The notes under the pieces were generated by a model. The model had not been told where the DNA came from. It searched no databases and was given only the letters and a program-made list of their open reading frames with translations. Source: Pseudoalteromonas rubra (GTDB taxonomy: Bacteria > Pseudomonadota > Gammaproteobacteria > Enterobacterales > Alteromonadaceae). Taken from it: 64,000 bases of DNA. How positions within the stretch are numbered: the first letter of the stretch is position 1; each line of letters begins with the position of its first letter. The translations under genes were made by a program, and so were the position numbers. This document shows positions 16,877 through 27,189 of the stretch, piece by piece. The stretch spans positions 4,496,501 to 4,560,500 of the forward strand of contig NZ_CP045429.1 of NCBI RefSeq assembly GCF_005886805.2. Reading direction: 5' to 3'.

Positions 16877-19060
16877 TTAACGCAATGGAATAGACACTTG
16901 CGTTCTTGTTCTTAGCGGCTTAAGTACCTGATACTTACGAACTATATGATCATAAAGCTGTGGTGTATTTTCAGCTCTCACAGTAATAATCAGAACAAAA
17001 GGTAATGAATGACCTTTTGAAGGAGCTCCTTGCTCTCTTTCCTGATGATTTATTTCAAAGCTTGGATTTTGCAGCTCTTCTAGTTCAAACGAAACTTCGT
17101 TAGATAGTGTATTTTCCCATTTGTGGCCATCCTTTCTGAGGTCTTGTTCATTCTTTGGATGAAGGGTACTTTCACTAAAGAAAGGAATCGTGTCTTTAAC
17201 CCCCCCGACAGGCCTAAAAATGACACCTACACCGCTTCGAGTGTAATTGTAAGGGTGTTGTGGATCTGTTTTGGTTGCGTAGCAAAGAGTTGCCTTGATA
17301 TACACTTTACCCTTTATATCCCCAGCCTCCGGCAAAGGAACTAGCGCTTTTATGTAGTTGCTTGAGAGCAACTCTCGCTCATAGATAATCGTAGCTTCGT
17401 TATCCTGTGTGTATAGAATATCATCTATGTTTGACCTAATTTTCCCCCACCCAACGTGTTGCCATTTATGATTATTAACGTCAGCCCTGTGAATCAATAA
17501 TGCCTTACTCACCAATGGACTAATATCTTTCTCTATCGAAGCCTTTATAGCAATAGCTTGTCTAAGAACAGAAGGAGCTGCATAGCTAGTACCCATATTT
17601 GGGTAAACACAGTTGGTAAGTGGTGAGTATATATCCATCGGCTCTGAGTTACTTCCTCCAAAAGCCACAACATCAGGCTTTACAAGCCCCGGGCTCCTTC
17701 CTGGACCAATACTGCTATAATCTGCCAAATTCCAAAAGTCATCATTATCACTTGACGTCGAACCGACAGAAATGGCATTTACCATGTCTGCTGGAGATTG
17801 AATCCTTGCCATTTCGTTTCTGAGATTCCCATCATTACCGACAGCCACCGACATAAGTGTTTTTCCGGTTTCAAGATAAGGCTCTAAAGCAGAAGTCCAT
17901 GAGTGAACTTCATCATCATCAATAGGATTTCTAGGTCCTATACTCAAGTTGACGAAGTCATAATGCTTGTTGCTTAAAACGTCAACGATACGCCTTAGTA
18001 CATCGAGACTATCAATGTCACAACTGTCAGTCGATGGGTCGATAACACGATAATGGTCTATGTTTGTATATGGCACGGGGAGCTCTGTTTGATCTGGCTC
18101 AACGGAGCCAAATAGAAGTATTGATGTCACTTCAGAGCCATGAGCAATATGCTCTTGAAGAGGCTGATAATCTGAAAAAGAGTACTCTTGAACCCATTGA
18201 GATAGAGTGTTGCCTCCAATTCCTCCATCAAATATAGCTACTTTGATGTCGTTGCTCTCAGCTTTTTTTATTGGCAACTTAATTTCCCGAGTTGCTTCCT
18301 TTCCTTTGAGTGATACCGGGTTTAAAAGGCCTATCTGTGGCATTTTCCTAATTGATCTGAGATAAGAATATTCTGACAATTTGTCTAGGGTTGGTTTATT
18401 ACAGGTTACGGATAAAAATGATAACCCCCCAACAGAAACCCCTTTCTGATGGTCGACTTTACAGCCACTTTCTTGGGAAAACTCAGAAAACTGAGTAAGA
18501 ACTTTAGCGCTTTCGAGGTTAGGAGTATGAAAAGCAAATTCGAACTTTGACACATCATCCTCTACGTTGCCTATTATTTTGTCTCGCCCTGCAAAAAGAT
18601 TAATATCCTCCAACCTACAAAAATCTTTCGTATGAGTCGAATTTAAAGAATCACTCTCAATTGCTGCTATCAATCTTGACAATGATTCCCTTGACACTGA
18701 AATGTATAGGCAATTTGTTGAATACAAATCCTTTTTTTTCTTAGTACCTACTCTGCGAGGTTTAACCTTAACCTCTTTACTGCCTATATCCAGCACCGAA
18801 AATTTTGATAACAAACTAGTCGGATAGTAGCTCTTAGCTAAGTGAGTAGGATGAATAATCAACTTACCCACTATTTTACCATCGGCTAGTGCCTTTTCTG
18901 GTAGCCGTTCAAACTCTTTTTCAAGTTCATATAGCTTAGGCAACAAGAAATCTTTGTTTTCTTTATAGTCATAAAAAAACTTTTCTACTGGGCCAGAGTT
19001 TGGCCGTTCCAATTTTGATGTTAACGCCTCACCATAACCCAATAAAAAATTTCTAGCCAT
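16877..19060 (-). CDS. Subtilisin-like (S8) protease of the Tn7 cargo
   Basis: The protein has 727 residues and no signal peptide, so it is probably cytoplasmic. Residues 1-265 form an extra N-terminal region. The S8 domain has Asp278 in IFDGGIGG, His307 in HIAHGSEV, oxyanion Asn409 in AVGNDG and Ser492 in MGTSYAAP, so the triad is complete. Residues 525-727 are a C-terminal region. The start overlaps the end of the AAA+ gene by 8 bp, so the two are translated together. Cytoplasmic S8 proteases paired with an AAA+ ATPase recur in genomic islands. An ATPase-gated toxic or regulatory protease is a reasonable hypothesis. The target is unknown. Confidence 0.85.
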   Translation of the reverse strand: MARNFLLGYGEALTSKLERPNSGPVEKFFYDYKENKDFLLPKLYELEKEFERLPEKALADGKIVGKLIIHPTHLAKSYYPTSLLSKFSVLDIGSKEVKVKPRRVGTKKKKDLYSTNCLYISVSRESLSRLIAAIESDSLNSTHTKDFCRLEDINLFAGRDKIIGNVEDDVSKFEFAFHTPNLESAKVLTQFSEFSQESGCKVDHQKGVSVGGLSFLSVTCNKPTLDKLSEYSYLRSIRKMPQIGLLNPVSLKGKEATREIKLPIKKAESNDIKVAIFDGGIGGNTLSQWVQEYSFSDYQPLQEHIAHGSEVTSILLFGSVEPDQTELPVPYTNIDHYRVIDPSTDSCDIDSLDVLRRIVDVLSNKHYDFVNLSIGPRNPIDDDEVHSWTSALEPYLETGKTLMSVAVGNDGNLRNEMARIQSPADMVNAISVGSTSSDNDDFWNLADYSSIGPGRSPGLVKPDVVAFGGSNSEPMDIYSPLTNCVYPNMGTSYAAPSVLRQAIAIKASIEKDISPLVSKALLIHRADVNNHKWQHVGWGKIRSNIDDILYTQDNEATIIYERELLSSNYIKALVPLPEAGDIKGKVYIKATLCYATKTDPQHPYNYTRSGVGVIFRPVGGVKDTIPFFSESTLHPKNEQDLRKDGHKWENTLSNEVSFELEELQNPSFEINHQEREQGAPSKGHSLPFVLIITVRAENTPQLYDHIVRKYQVLKPLRTRTQVSIPLR

Positions 19061-20183
19061 AATTCAGTTTTCCTTGCAATTCCCGTTGATTAAGTACTGC
19101 TTGTTCTTTAATTAATGAAGAAACTCTTTGTCTAGTAACTCCAATCTCTTCAGCTATTTTGATTTTAGCCCACCCCTTTAAGTGCAGCTCATATGCAACT
19201 TCTCGCCTAATATCAGGGTCATTAGGCAAACCAGGTAATGCTAGAGCCTCTTTCAGAGAAAGAACTATCGAACTACCTTCTAAAATCGCATCCTTCTTTG
19301 CTTCTAAAAGCTTTTTTTCTATTATTGCTATAGAAGTATTATCAATCCCAGCAGAGAGCCACTCTGCAACAACTTCGCTGATATCCCATGAGATAACATA
19401 GTTTTTGACCTGTTCACTATCTGGAAAATCGAACTCAACAACACTATCGAAGCGTCGCCATATTGCAGGGTCCAATAATTCGCCATGATTTGTTGCCGCT
19501 ATCAAAACTGAAGATAAAGGCCAGTCATCAATTGATTGTAAAAGTACAGTAACTAGCCTCTTAAGTTCTCCCACATCTGTTTCATCGTCTCTCTTTTTTG
19601 CAATTGCATCGAACTCATCAAGTAGCAACACGCAAGGGAAAGAACTCGCATAATTTAAAACTGCCTTGATATTGTTCCCTGTTTTTCCTAAATAGCTGCT
19701 CATGACTGTCGCCAGATCTAATGTCAAAAGAGGCAAGCCCAGCTCTCTTGCAACCCAATTCGCAGTTAGCGTTTTACCTGTTCCTGGTGGACCAGACATA
19801 AGTAAAGAACGTGATGGCAATAGCTGTTCGTTCAACAACTCTTCAACTTTAAGCCTCTCACGGAGGAACCTTTCGACTTTCCTCTGTATGTTTTCAGACC
19901 AATTAGGCTCTCGTTGTAACGTAACTGGAAACTTCTCAATTAATAGCTGCTGTCTCGTATCCGGTTCAACAGGTGAAGGTAATAAGTTTTCTTTAGAGGA
20001 AACGGAGCGAAGAATGCCAAACTCGGATAAGCTGCTCCCTATTTTTTGAGCAAACAATGGGTAATCCTCTTTGACTTTACTCGCAAACTTCCTAATTCTT
20101 AGCTCAAAACTTTGAGCATCTCCCTTTAAACCGTCTTCAATTGCTAGTAATAAAATATCTTGTCCAGAAAATTTAGTGCTCAT
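19053..20183 (-). CDS. AAA+ ATPase with C-terminal helix-turn-helix, partner of the S8 protease
   Basis: The ATG at 20183 is used (376 residues). A TTG four codons upstream is also possible. An N-terminal helical region (1-120) precedes the AAA+ core. The core has Walker A GPPGTGKT (131-138), Walker B VLLLDEFD (185-192), sensor-1 Asn232 in AATNHG, and an arginine finger pair in WRRFD (243-244). The C-terminal helix-turn-helix KIKIAEEIGVTRQRVSSLI (about 341-359) could bind DNA, for example to control its own operon. It resembles FtsH- or katanin-like classic AAA domains more than NTPases of the STAND type. It would unfold or sense a substrate for the protease encoded next. Confidence 0.8.
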   Translation of the reverse strand: MSTKFSGQDILLLAIEDGLKGDAQSFELRIRKFASKVKEDYPLFAQKIGSSLSEFGILRSVSSKENLLPSPVEPDTRQQLLIEKFPVTLQREPNWSENIQRKVERFLRERLKVEELLNEQLLPSRSLLMSGPPGTGKTLTANWVARELGLPLLTLDLATVMSSYLGKTGNNIKAVLNYASSFPCVLLLDEFDAIAKKRDDETDVGELKRLVTVLLQSIDDWPLSSVLIAATNHGELLDPAIWRRFDSVVEFDFPDSEQVKNYVISWDISEVVAEWLSAGIDNTSIAIIEKKLLEAKKDAILEGSSIVLSLKEALALPGLPNDPDIRREVAYELHLKGWAKIKIAEEIGVTRQRVSSLIKEQAVLNQRELQGKLNYG

Positions 20184-20318
20184 TGCACACCCCAACCATG
20201 TAAATTAAACACAGTATAAAGCAAATATAACACTAATTCACGCCCGATTTTACATCACAGACCAAATATAACACACAAAGAGCAAAAAATAACACCATAG
20301 ATATAGAGTGTTCATTCA

Positions 20319-21932
20319 TTACTCTAACATCTTGGAAAAACGCTCAGCCCACCTCCACACATCTTCATCACTCAGTTTTCCTTCATTTTTAGATTTCTGA
20401 TGCGAAATGCTCTTGTGGTTACCCGCGCCAACCAGTTCATCAAAGTACTTATTTGGCCAACGGAACTGTTTGCTGAGTAATCCTCTTCCTATCTCAGCTA
20501 TAAAGTCTCGTAACTGTCCTTTTAGCGCTAATGCTCGCGCTGAAATGACTTTGGTGGCTAGTGAAGCTTTGTCATCTGAGGTATCCACCTCTAATAAGAA
20601 ATAGCCTTCGCTTTGATATTCAATCCGTACAATAGCCATACATCTAGGCGAACCATCTACCATAAGGTGACTCTCACTGCGCCCCACTGCTGGTAGCTTA
20701 CGAACAATGTGCTTATTTTGCTTAACACCATGTTCTTTCTCTAATATCTCCAGCATTTTGAAGAAGCCATCGAATTTATTGTGACTCAAAGCGTCGTTAT
20801 CAGTTTGATCATCTAACCCATCAATGGCAGCTCGAGGCTTATCACCTCGTGAGCTTGGGTCATCGGTGCTTACTTCGGGTGGTAAGGTACTGGGTTTTTC
20901 CTCGTCTTCCTTACCGCCTGAGCCATTACGAGCTTTTGTGTAGACTTTACGAGTGTGTGGTACTCTGTTGTATGTGCGCTGCGTTGCATCACAAAATATC
21001 AACGCAGACTCGTTATCTTCGCTACCGTCACTGTCTTCATCTATTTCTCTCTGTGTCGGTAACTGCGGATAGGTGCCACCTTTCCCCTTACCAGAACCTC
21101 TCTTGTTCTCAATAAAGTTTGGGTGTGCATAGCCAATGTCAGTAATATCTGGAAAGTACAAACCATCGATGGCTTCTATACGGTTAATAAACCAGGTTTT
21201 TTCATCTGGCGACTGCCAACCTCTGGCCGCAATGCTTACCCCTTCAAGTTGAGGCGGATCAAACCGGAATTTCCACTGTTGATACTTTTCTGTTATTACG
21301 CTCTCATCCAGGAGATATGCATAGATGCTCTGAAAAGAATGCTTTACATCGTCGTCGAGCAGCATCCAGGCTATCTGATGCCTGAACTCATCATTGTCGA
21401 ACAAGATTTTCGGGCACAGTGATGTTGGTAAGGCATTGATCATCACATCAGGCTGAAAGTCACCTTCGAGCTCAGGGTCGTAGTCAACGTCAAATTCAAA
21501 GTCGAGTGCGTTATGGATCAGAGCCGCATTTGCCAAATAGTTATTGGTAAAGAACAGTGCTCTGGCCAGTTCAAGCTGAGGAAGGTAAATTGTTTTACCC
21601 TCGGACCTGAACACAAAACAATTTTGAGATTGTTCATTGCTGTGCCTGAACTTAACTAAACCACACTCTTCAACTGTTCCCCTCTCCCAAAGATCACGTT
21701 CGGGCAATGTAATTTCGACTGAAAAGCCAGGCGGTGTTGCCGTGGAAGTTTGGTTGAGTACAACCTGGCGGCTTAAATATGGTAGCTGGCTAAACTTAAG
21801 GGATTTGCGATGGGAGTTATTAAACTGAACTCCAATGCTCCATGTCTTACGATCGTGGTACTTGAAAACGTTGCCGAACCCCTGGATCCTGGCGTTATCT
21901 GGTAGATTTTTGAATCTGCTCGTTTGCTTCAT
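20319..21932 (-). CDS. tnsE: TnsE, target selector for replicating plasmids
   Basis: The protein has 537 residues against about 538 in E. coli Tn7. The layout follows Tn7 TnsE: an LPYLSRQVV segment near the start, YLPQLELARALFFTN, and SFDPP-like FRFDPPQLEG. In the Tn7 family TnsE directs insertion into lagging-strand DNA, especially of conjugating plasmids, through the sliding clamp. Its presence gives this element both known target routes. The start overlaps the tnsD end by 38 bp. A 135-bp gap follows before the cargo AAA+ gene. Confidence 0.9.
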   Translation of the reverse strand: MKQTSRFKNLPDNARIQGFGNVFKYHDRKTWSIGVQFNNSHRKSLKFSQLPYLSRQVVLNQTSTATPPGFSVEITLPERDLWERGTVEECGLVKFRHSNEQSQNCFVFRSEGKTIYLPQLELARALFFTNNYLANAALIHNALDFEFDVDYDPELEGDFQPDVMINALPTSLCPKILFDNDEFRHQIAWMLLDDDVKHSFQSIYAYLLDESVITEKYQQWKFRFDPPQLEGVSIAARGWQSPDEKTWFINRIEAIDGLYFPDITDIGYAHPNFIENKRGSGKGKGGTYPQLPTQREIDEDSDGSEDNESALIFCDATQRTYNRVPHTRKVYTKARNGSGGKEDEEKPSTLPPEVSTDDPSSRGDKPRAAIDGLDDQTDNDALSHNKFDGFFKMLEILEKEHGVKQNKHIVRKLPAVGRSESHLMVDGSPRCMAIVRIEYQSEGYFLLEVDTSDDKASLATKVISARALALKGQLRDFIAEIGRGLLSKQFRWPNKYFDELVGAGNHKSISHQKSKNEGKLSDEDVWRWAERFSKMLE

Positions 21933-23433
21933 TCGTTACAACACATCCCAATAACTCCGCCGTGATGGGGCGGATCCTCTCCTTACTGAGCCGTGCTAAA
22001 CGCTGAATGCGCCAACTTCTATAGTCATGGTGATGTCGAACACAATTAATACATGCCACAGCGATACGACGGCATTGGTACTCCTCTATAGTTTCACAGT
22101 ATTTATTAAAAAACAATTTACACAAAGGCAACCTTTCTAATTGTTTGATCTGGGACAATGGAATATTTACATGCAAAAAGTACCAGTTTTTTGTCAACCT
22201 TGGGACTTCCAGACTAAGTTCCAGCGTATTTCGCAGCCTGATAAGTCGCTTTACGTATGCCAGATCACGCTGGTACCAATCTACTTTCGGCATACGCTTA
22301 ATGCCTTGTTGCGTGTGCGCTTGATTAAACGCCATAAGCCAGGATTTATCATGTCGATACAACCATATATACAGATCTGCAAAGCCACTTTGTCTGGCCC
22401 CCTTAACACCGAATCTGGCTACTGCATGCTGCCATTTTTGCCGTTTGGCAAGCTCAACGATGTGAGGTGCTACCGCAGGTTGATTGCCTGGTTCCTGGCC
22501 ATAATATATTTGTGAGATATCAGTCAGTAAACCAGCAATGTCCAGGTGCTCATCAAAAAATGCCTGCAAAACCAGCAAGTGCTGCAAATAACTAAATGCT
22601 TTCCTGTGCTTTCTAAATAATGTCTTGAGCCAGTTTGAATCAACGCCATCATCAATGCTCAGCCCAAGCCTGCTCAAGCCAAGAGCACCCCAGTATTTAT
22701 GCACGATATGACTGACCCCTGTATGGTCAATATGTTTACCATGATTTAAACCAAGACGCGTCGCCAGCGCTCGGTAGAATGCACTCCACTGCTCTGGATA
22801 AATATCAACCTCAGGCGCATCTAACAGAACCTGTGTGTATCCCGCCAGTCTTTGAAATTTAGCAGGCAACTGCTCGGCCACAGCAGCAGGGAGCACACTC
22901 GGATTGAGAGCAGAAAACACATGCTTATGAAGAGAGTGAACATGTACAGCACTCTGCATTAAGCTTCCGTGTACTGGACAACTCACAACCCCGGGAGCCT
23001 GCCAGAGACGATGCCAGTACCACTCTTTATATTTATCGAGCTGCATTGCCAGGCAACGCGGACAGTACTTTAAATACACAGGGCTTTTTACAACCGAGGC
23101 GGCTTTCCCAAGCTGCAACTCTGCGGAGCAACCGTTACCAGAGAGCAAGTCATTTTTCACTCGCTGAGCAATTTCTGGATGAACAAAGGGGGCATACAGC
23201 GGGTACAATGTGTATTGCCTCAACAGCTTTTCGGCCGTTAGTTTTGCATTTCCCTGGTAGTGGGAAGCAAGCAATTGCAAATGGCCCTGCAATGCCACAG
23301 CAGCAACAAACGTCTTGCTGCCAAGCAGATTGTAGAGCAGTTGTTTAGGTGAAAGCTCTAAGCTATATACACCATACCGAGCGATAACACTGTAAATCAG
23401 CTCATCGCGATACGGGATGGGTAAATCAAACAC
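21895..23433 (-). CDS. tnsD: TnsD, attTn7-binding TniQ-family target selector
   Basis: The protein has 512 residues (about 508 in Tn7), with a GTG start one base after the tnsC stop codon. The N-terminal TniQ domain begins FDLPIPYRDELIYSVIARYG and has a zinc-finger CPRCLAMQ ... CPVHGSLM (about residues 121-160). The conserved block WLKTLFRKHRKAFSYLQH and a C-terminal LSKERI segment match Tn7 TnsD. TnsD recognises the end of the glmS coding sequence and directs insertion just beyond it, which is where this element sits. Confidence 0.95.
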   Translation of the reverse strand: MFDLPIPYRDELIYSVIARYGVYSLELSPKQLLYNLLGSKTFVAAVALQGHLQLLASHYQGNAKLTAEKLLRQYTLYPLYAPFVHPEIAQRVKNDLLSGNGCSAELQLGKAASVVKSPVYLKYCPRCLAMQLDKYKEWYWHRLWQAPGVVSCPVHGSLMQSAVHVHSLHKHVFSALNPSVLPAAVAEQLPAKFQRLAGYTQVLLDAPEVDIYPEQWSAFYRALATRLGLNHGKHIDHTGVSHIVHKYWGALGLSRLGLSIDDGVDSNWLKTLFRKHRKAFSYLQHLLVLQAFFDEHLDIAGLLTDISQIYYGQEPGNQPAVAPHIVELAKRQKWQHAVARFGVKGARQSGFADLYIWLYRHDKSWLMAFNQAHTQQGIKRMPKVDWYQRDLAYVKRLIRLRNTLELSLEVPRLTKNWYFLHVNIPLSQIKQLERLPLCKLFFNKYCETIEEYQCRRIAVACINCVRHHHDYRSWRIQRLARLSKERIRPITAELLGCVVTNEANEQIQKSTR

Positions 23434-23434
23434 C

Positions 23435-25105
23435 TTACACGCTCTGTTTAAGCCACGATTCTATATCGAATATCTTTCCCTGATGCTTGTAATACTGATA
23501 AAGCTCGCCGGATTGCTTTTTGTGTTGGGAATAACCAAACCGTAAGTCGTCACCAGGCAATGTATGCCAGTCCTTGAGCTTGATGAGTGCTGGCTTCTCT
23601 TTGGGTTCTTCCACTTCGATTGGCGTTTGCTCATACCATTCTAGAACGAGTGGAATAAGCCCTCTTACCTGAAGGTTTGGATAATCTTCAATGGCTCTTT
23701 GCACTAACGGGACCAATAACTCAGATTCACATCCCATGCCTAGCAAAAGGTTATAAAGCCGCATGGCCTCTGAGTCGCTGGCAAAAGGTAATGTGTCTGA
23801 CTTAGTAGCGGCAACTTCAGAGATCTGTTTGCTCAATTCTAGCAATCGCTTATCAATCTCTTTGTATTTCAAATCTGAATATTTGGCGATACTCCTGACT
23901 TTTCCCGATTTAAGTGCTTCAATCATCGGATGAATAGGCTGTAGTTCAGACTCGTACACCTTCATAAGTAACTTTGAAGATAACCGTTCAACTCCAGTGA
24001 TAATTGCACGAAGCTGCGCAAGTACAAATAACTTAACCACGATATCCAGCACACCTTGAGACAGCTCAAACCAGGTGTTGCGGATCTCTTCAGTGAGCGG
24101 CTCATCGCGATGGATCAGCCACTGATACTGCCAAAGCTTATCGGTCAACAGTCGCCACTCGGTGGGCTTTGGCTTACCCGTTGTTTTATCGATTCTATTT
24201 TTATGCTGTGGCAGGGGTTCCCACACCATAGAGCCAATCCCAGTACTACGCCTTGCAGATTGCAACTCAAGTTCAAATATGGGCCTTGCTTTGGGAGTGC
24301 CAACTAAAATCACCGGCACACCAATAATATTCACCAAGGCCACAAAGAACTCGAGCATTCGTTCTTGCCCTTCTTTTTGCTTACGGCCTAAACGCTGAAT
24401 TTCATCAATAACTAACACGCCAATAGCATATTGATTCGCGACTTGCCCCATAAATGACAACAGCACCTCAGTACTATGGCGTTTGTAACCGTATCTCTCA
24501 GTGAGATCAGTATTGAGATGTTTATCTACCTCTTTAAAGAAGTTTAAGCAGAGACTTTTTAATGACCCATCCACAGGGCATTCAATACGCAAATAGGTGA
24601 GTTGGTAAGTGTTATATTGTTCGTGATAGATCGCTTGCGGGTAGGTGGCCAGTATTCGTAGCACACTGGAGCTTTTACCACATCCAGAGCAACCAATAAG
24701 TGATAAACAACGTGCCGTTGAGGGCGCTTCGGCAAAACGAAAGCTACTAATGTCTCCCGTCATCAGCCGCTCGTAGCCATTTTGCAAGTGTTGTTGTAAC
24801 TGGCCAGTAGCGATGTTTCTGGCAACATAGCCACCACGGATCATCAGCGCTATTTTTTCTTCTAACGCCACATGCATCGAAAGCGGCTGAAAGAAGTCAT
24901 CAAGCAAGCCACATAATTCATGAGCACGCTGCCTTGCATCTAAATAACCGGCTGCGGGATTGTATTTTACCTTACCCTCCAGTTTAGTTTTTAGCTCTTC
25001 TATTTTGCTCACTCTTGGCAACGCTTCGATAAACGGATTGCCTTTGTAGCGCTCAATCTCAGACTTCTGATACATCGCGCGGAAGATGTTGGGTGGTAAA
25101 GTCAT
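23435..25105 (-). CDS. tnsC: TnsC, AAA+ transposition regulator
   Basis: The protein has 556 residues (555 in Tn7). Its start overlaps the tnsB stop codon as ATGA. Walker A is IGCSGCGKSS and Walker B is VLVIDEIQRLG. NIIGVPVILVGTPKA and YELSQGVMDIVVK-like ELSQGVLDIVVKLF are strongly conserved with Tn7 TnsC. It links TnsD- or TnsE-bound targets to the TnsAB transposase and provides target immunity. Confidence 0.95.
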   Translation of the reverse strand: MTLPPNIFRAMYQKSEIERYKGNPFIEALPRVSKIEELKTKLEGKVKYNPAAGYLDARQRAHELCGLLDDFFQPLSMHVALEEKIALMIRGGYVARNIATGQLQQHLQNGYERLMTGDISSFRFAEAPSTARCLSLIGCSGCGKSSSVLRILATYPQAIYHEQYNTYQLTYLRIECPVDGSLKSLCLNFFKEVDKHLNTDLTERYGYKRHSTEVLLSFMGQVANQYAIGVLVIDEIQRLGRKQKEGQERMLEFFVALVNIIGVPVILVGTPKARPIFELELQSARRSTGIGSMVWEPLPQHKNRIDKTTGKPKPTEWRLLTDKLWQYQWLIHRDEPLTEEIRNTWFELSQGVLDIVVKLFVLAQLRAIITGVERLSSKLLMKVYESELQPIHPMIEALKSGKVRSIAKYSDLKYKEIDKRLLELSKQISEVAATKSDTLPFASDSEAMRLYNLLLGMGCESELLVPLVQRAIEDYPNLQVRGLIPLVLEWYEQTPIEVEEPKEKPALIKLKDWHTLPGDDLRFGYSQHKKQSGELYQYYKHQGKIFDIESWLKQSV

Positions 25106-27189
25106 ACGTCGCCATCCTCCCCAAACAGTTGATCTGAAAAGTCAGGAAAGTCCAAATCATCATCCGGTTCAGAGAGATAATGCACTTGAGCCGATTTGCT
25201 GGTATCAATTTCTACTGGCTTATGGGCACGTGCTTTACGTTCTTTGGCTTTTTCTTCAGCTCGATTATCACGAATATTGCGAATACGCTCAGCATCCGAC
25301 AAACCAATATGTTTTGGTGCGGCCTTTTCAGCCTGCTTAACCACATCGATCACTTGACGTTCCAGAGCACGCTTTTGCTGATCAGCTATCAGTTTTGCAT
25401 CAGCATGAGTGTGTTTTAAATCATCACTTTGCTGCCATACATCCCAGAAGCTCGCTCCGGAAAACTGCCTTGAACGTGTGGCTAACTGGCATACAAAATA
25501 ATCGCTGCTGTTAGGACCGCAGTAAATATAGATATGATCAGCTATCGCCAGATCATATGCTACTTCCACACTCTTGGGCCGTTTAACGTCCTTACCCCGA
25601 TGCATCCAGCCCAACTTCAAAAGCTCCGCGCTGGTGTAATACAAACCAAATATACAAGCACCTGACTCAGATATGGTTGCGCGAGCTCTCGGCATCAGTG
25701 CTACACGGAGATGCTCTGCCTCAGGCTTTCTCAAACGGCCAGTACGATGTTGCAGGCCCCAATTCCAGATGGCTAACGGGTTATTTTGCAAGTCCGCTGG
25801 CATATCTGCGGCTTTATCATAGCTTTCAATTACGTGATATTGGTTGTGATAAAGTACTGACGCTAAAATAATTCTGGTGAACTCTTGAATCGTAAGCTTG
25901 GCATCCAAGCGATAATCCCGGTCTCCATGCTTTTTGGTCTTGGTGCCTGTGACCACACCTGGTGCGAACGGCTTGAATGCTTGCTGAAAAGTATTAAATG
26001 CTCTTTCGACGATGCCTTTTGCCTCGCTTCTGAATGGGGGGGTATTTTCAAGGCGAACGCCAAAACCCTTTTCCAGGCATTCAATTTGATGCCCCATTAG
26101 CTCGCCTCTGTCAGCCAACAATGCGGTAGGTAGGCCTATACAAGGCCATTGCTCTGGTGATACATCAAAGCCAAACTCGCGGCAATAATCTGTTTTATCA
26201 GTCGCAGCCATATGAAGTGCTTGAATGGCGGCTGCATACGAAGGGTTTTCAAAGCCGACATAAAACCCCGCCACCATGCGACTGAATACATCGATTACCA
26301 TGTAAATTACTGGGCGACCAACGATATTGCTTCGTTGGGAGTCAGACACAAGGTAAATATCTGCAATTGTTGCGTCAATCTCGTAGCGCATTCCCGGGCC
26401 TAAAACATCTGCAACGGCGGTACCTGTTAAAGGACGTATGTCTTTTTGCAGTTTGATCTTTCCGGCCTGAGCCTCAATTTTTTCTACCTGGCGATATTCG
26501 CGTTTGTAAAAATGCTCCATTTGCCAATAAGTCGGTAATTCCTGTTCCGGAAGGTCAGGAAAGTACTGCTGATAAATATCTTTTAGTCGATTGTGGGCAT
26601 ATCTGAAGGACTTACTTTTATCAGTCAGTACATGGCGCTCAATGGCAATACGAAACAGTTTTTCAGTAAAGTCATCAATCAGGGCACCGGTACCTTTCAT
26701 ATACTTACGAGGCCTGCCTAACTTTGTTGTTGTGGCCCGGCGTTTTTTGCCCTTTGCCCCTGAGTTTTTATAATCCGGTAACAGTGCATTAGGGATCTGG
26801 CCTCGCTGCCAGTAGCGACGTGCAAAACGATAGATTGTCTGCTTAGTCTTGCCCGTATCTACCATTACCTGATGAACCACTTTGCCACGCGCTTTAGGCT
26901 CATAGAAGTCTTCAAGTTCTACCAAGGGCTTAATTGCCGCATAGTTCTCATCGCGTTTTACCTGTGCTGTAGAACCGGATTCTGGTATGACAGTAATGAT
27001 GTCGCTATATGGGTCCGCCGCACGTTTTAGTACTTCATTCTGAAAGCCTTGCTCCAATTCAGCCAATTCAACGAACTCAGGGAAGGCCTTATCATCATGG
27101 ACTTTGATCCAAATAGCGTAGTACTCAAACACCACTAGTATGCGATACAAGGTCTGTTCGTATTGCAACACTTCATTGATTTGAAACAC
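25102..27189 (-). CDS. tnsB: TnsB, DDE transposase
   Basis: I choose the GTG at 27189, because GGAGG lies 6 bases upstream and the product then starts VFQINEVL, aligning with the MWQINEVV start of Tn7 TnsB. An upstream start at 27216 adds 9 residues and is unlikely. The 695-residue protein has the DDE residues in YEIDATIADIY, LLADRGELMG and EAKGIVERAF. TnsB binds the AATAAAG-type end sites and makes the 3' cuts and joins. It overlaps tnsA by 17 bp. Confidence 0.95.
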   Translation of the reverse strand: MFQINEVLQYEQTLYRILVVFEYYAIWIKVHDDKAFPEFVELAELEQGFQNEVLKRAADPYSDIITVIPESGSTAQVKRDENYAAIKPLVELEDFYEPKARGKVVHQVMVDTGKTKQTIYRFARRYWQRGQIPNALLPDYKNSGAKGKKRRATTTKLGRPRKYMKGTGALIDDFTEKLFRIAIERHVLTDKSKSFRYAHNRLKDIYQQYFPDLPEQELPTYWQMEHFYKREYRQVEKIEAQAGKIKLQKDIRPLTGTAVADVLGPGMRYEIDATIADIYLVSDSQRSNIVGRPVIYMVIDVFSRMVAGFYVGFENPSYAAAIQALHMAATDKTDYCREFGFDVSPEQWPCIGLPTALLADRGELMGHQIECLEKGFGVRLENTPPFRSEAKGIVERAFNTFQQAFKPFAPGVVTGTKTKKHGDRDYRLDAKLTIQEFTRIILASVLYHNQYHVIESYDKAADMPADLQNNPLAIWNWGLQHRTGRLRKPEAEHLRVALMPRARATISESGACIFGLYYTSAELLKLGWMHRGKDVKRPKSVEVAYDLAIADHIYIYCGPNSSDYFVCQLATRSRQFSGASFWDVWQQSDDLKHTHADAKLIADQQKRALERQVIDVVKQAEKAAPKHIGLSDAERIRNIRDNRAEEKAKERKARAHKPVEIDTSKSAQVHYLSEPDDDLDFPDFSDQLFGEDGDV

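Noticed and set aside
14264..20195. Toxin-antitoxin or restriction system in Tn7 cargo
   Set aside because: No methylase, nuclease or toxin-antitoxin family could be identified in the cargo proteins.
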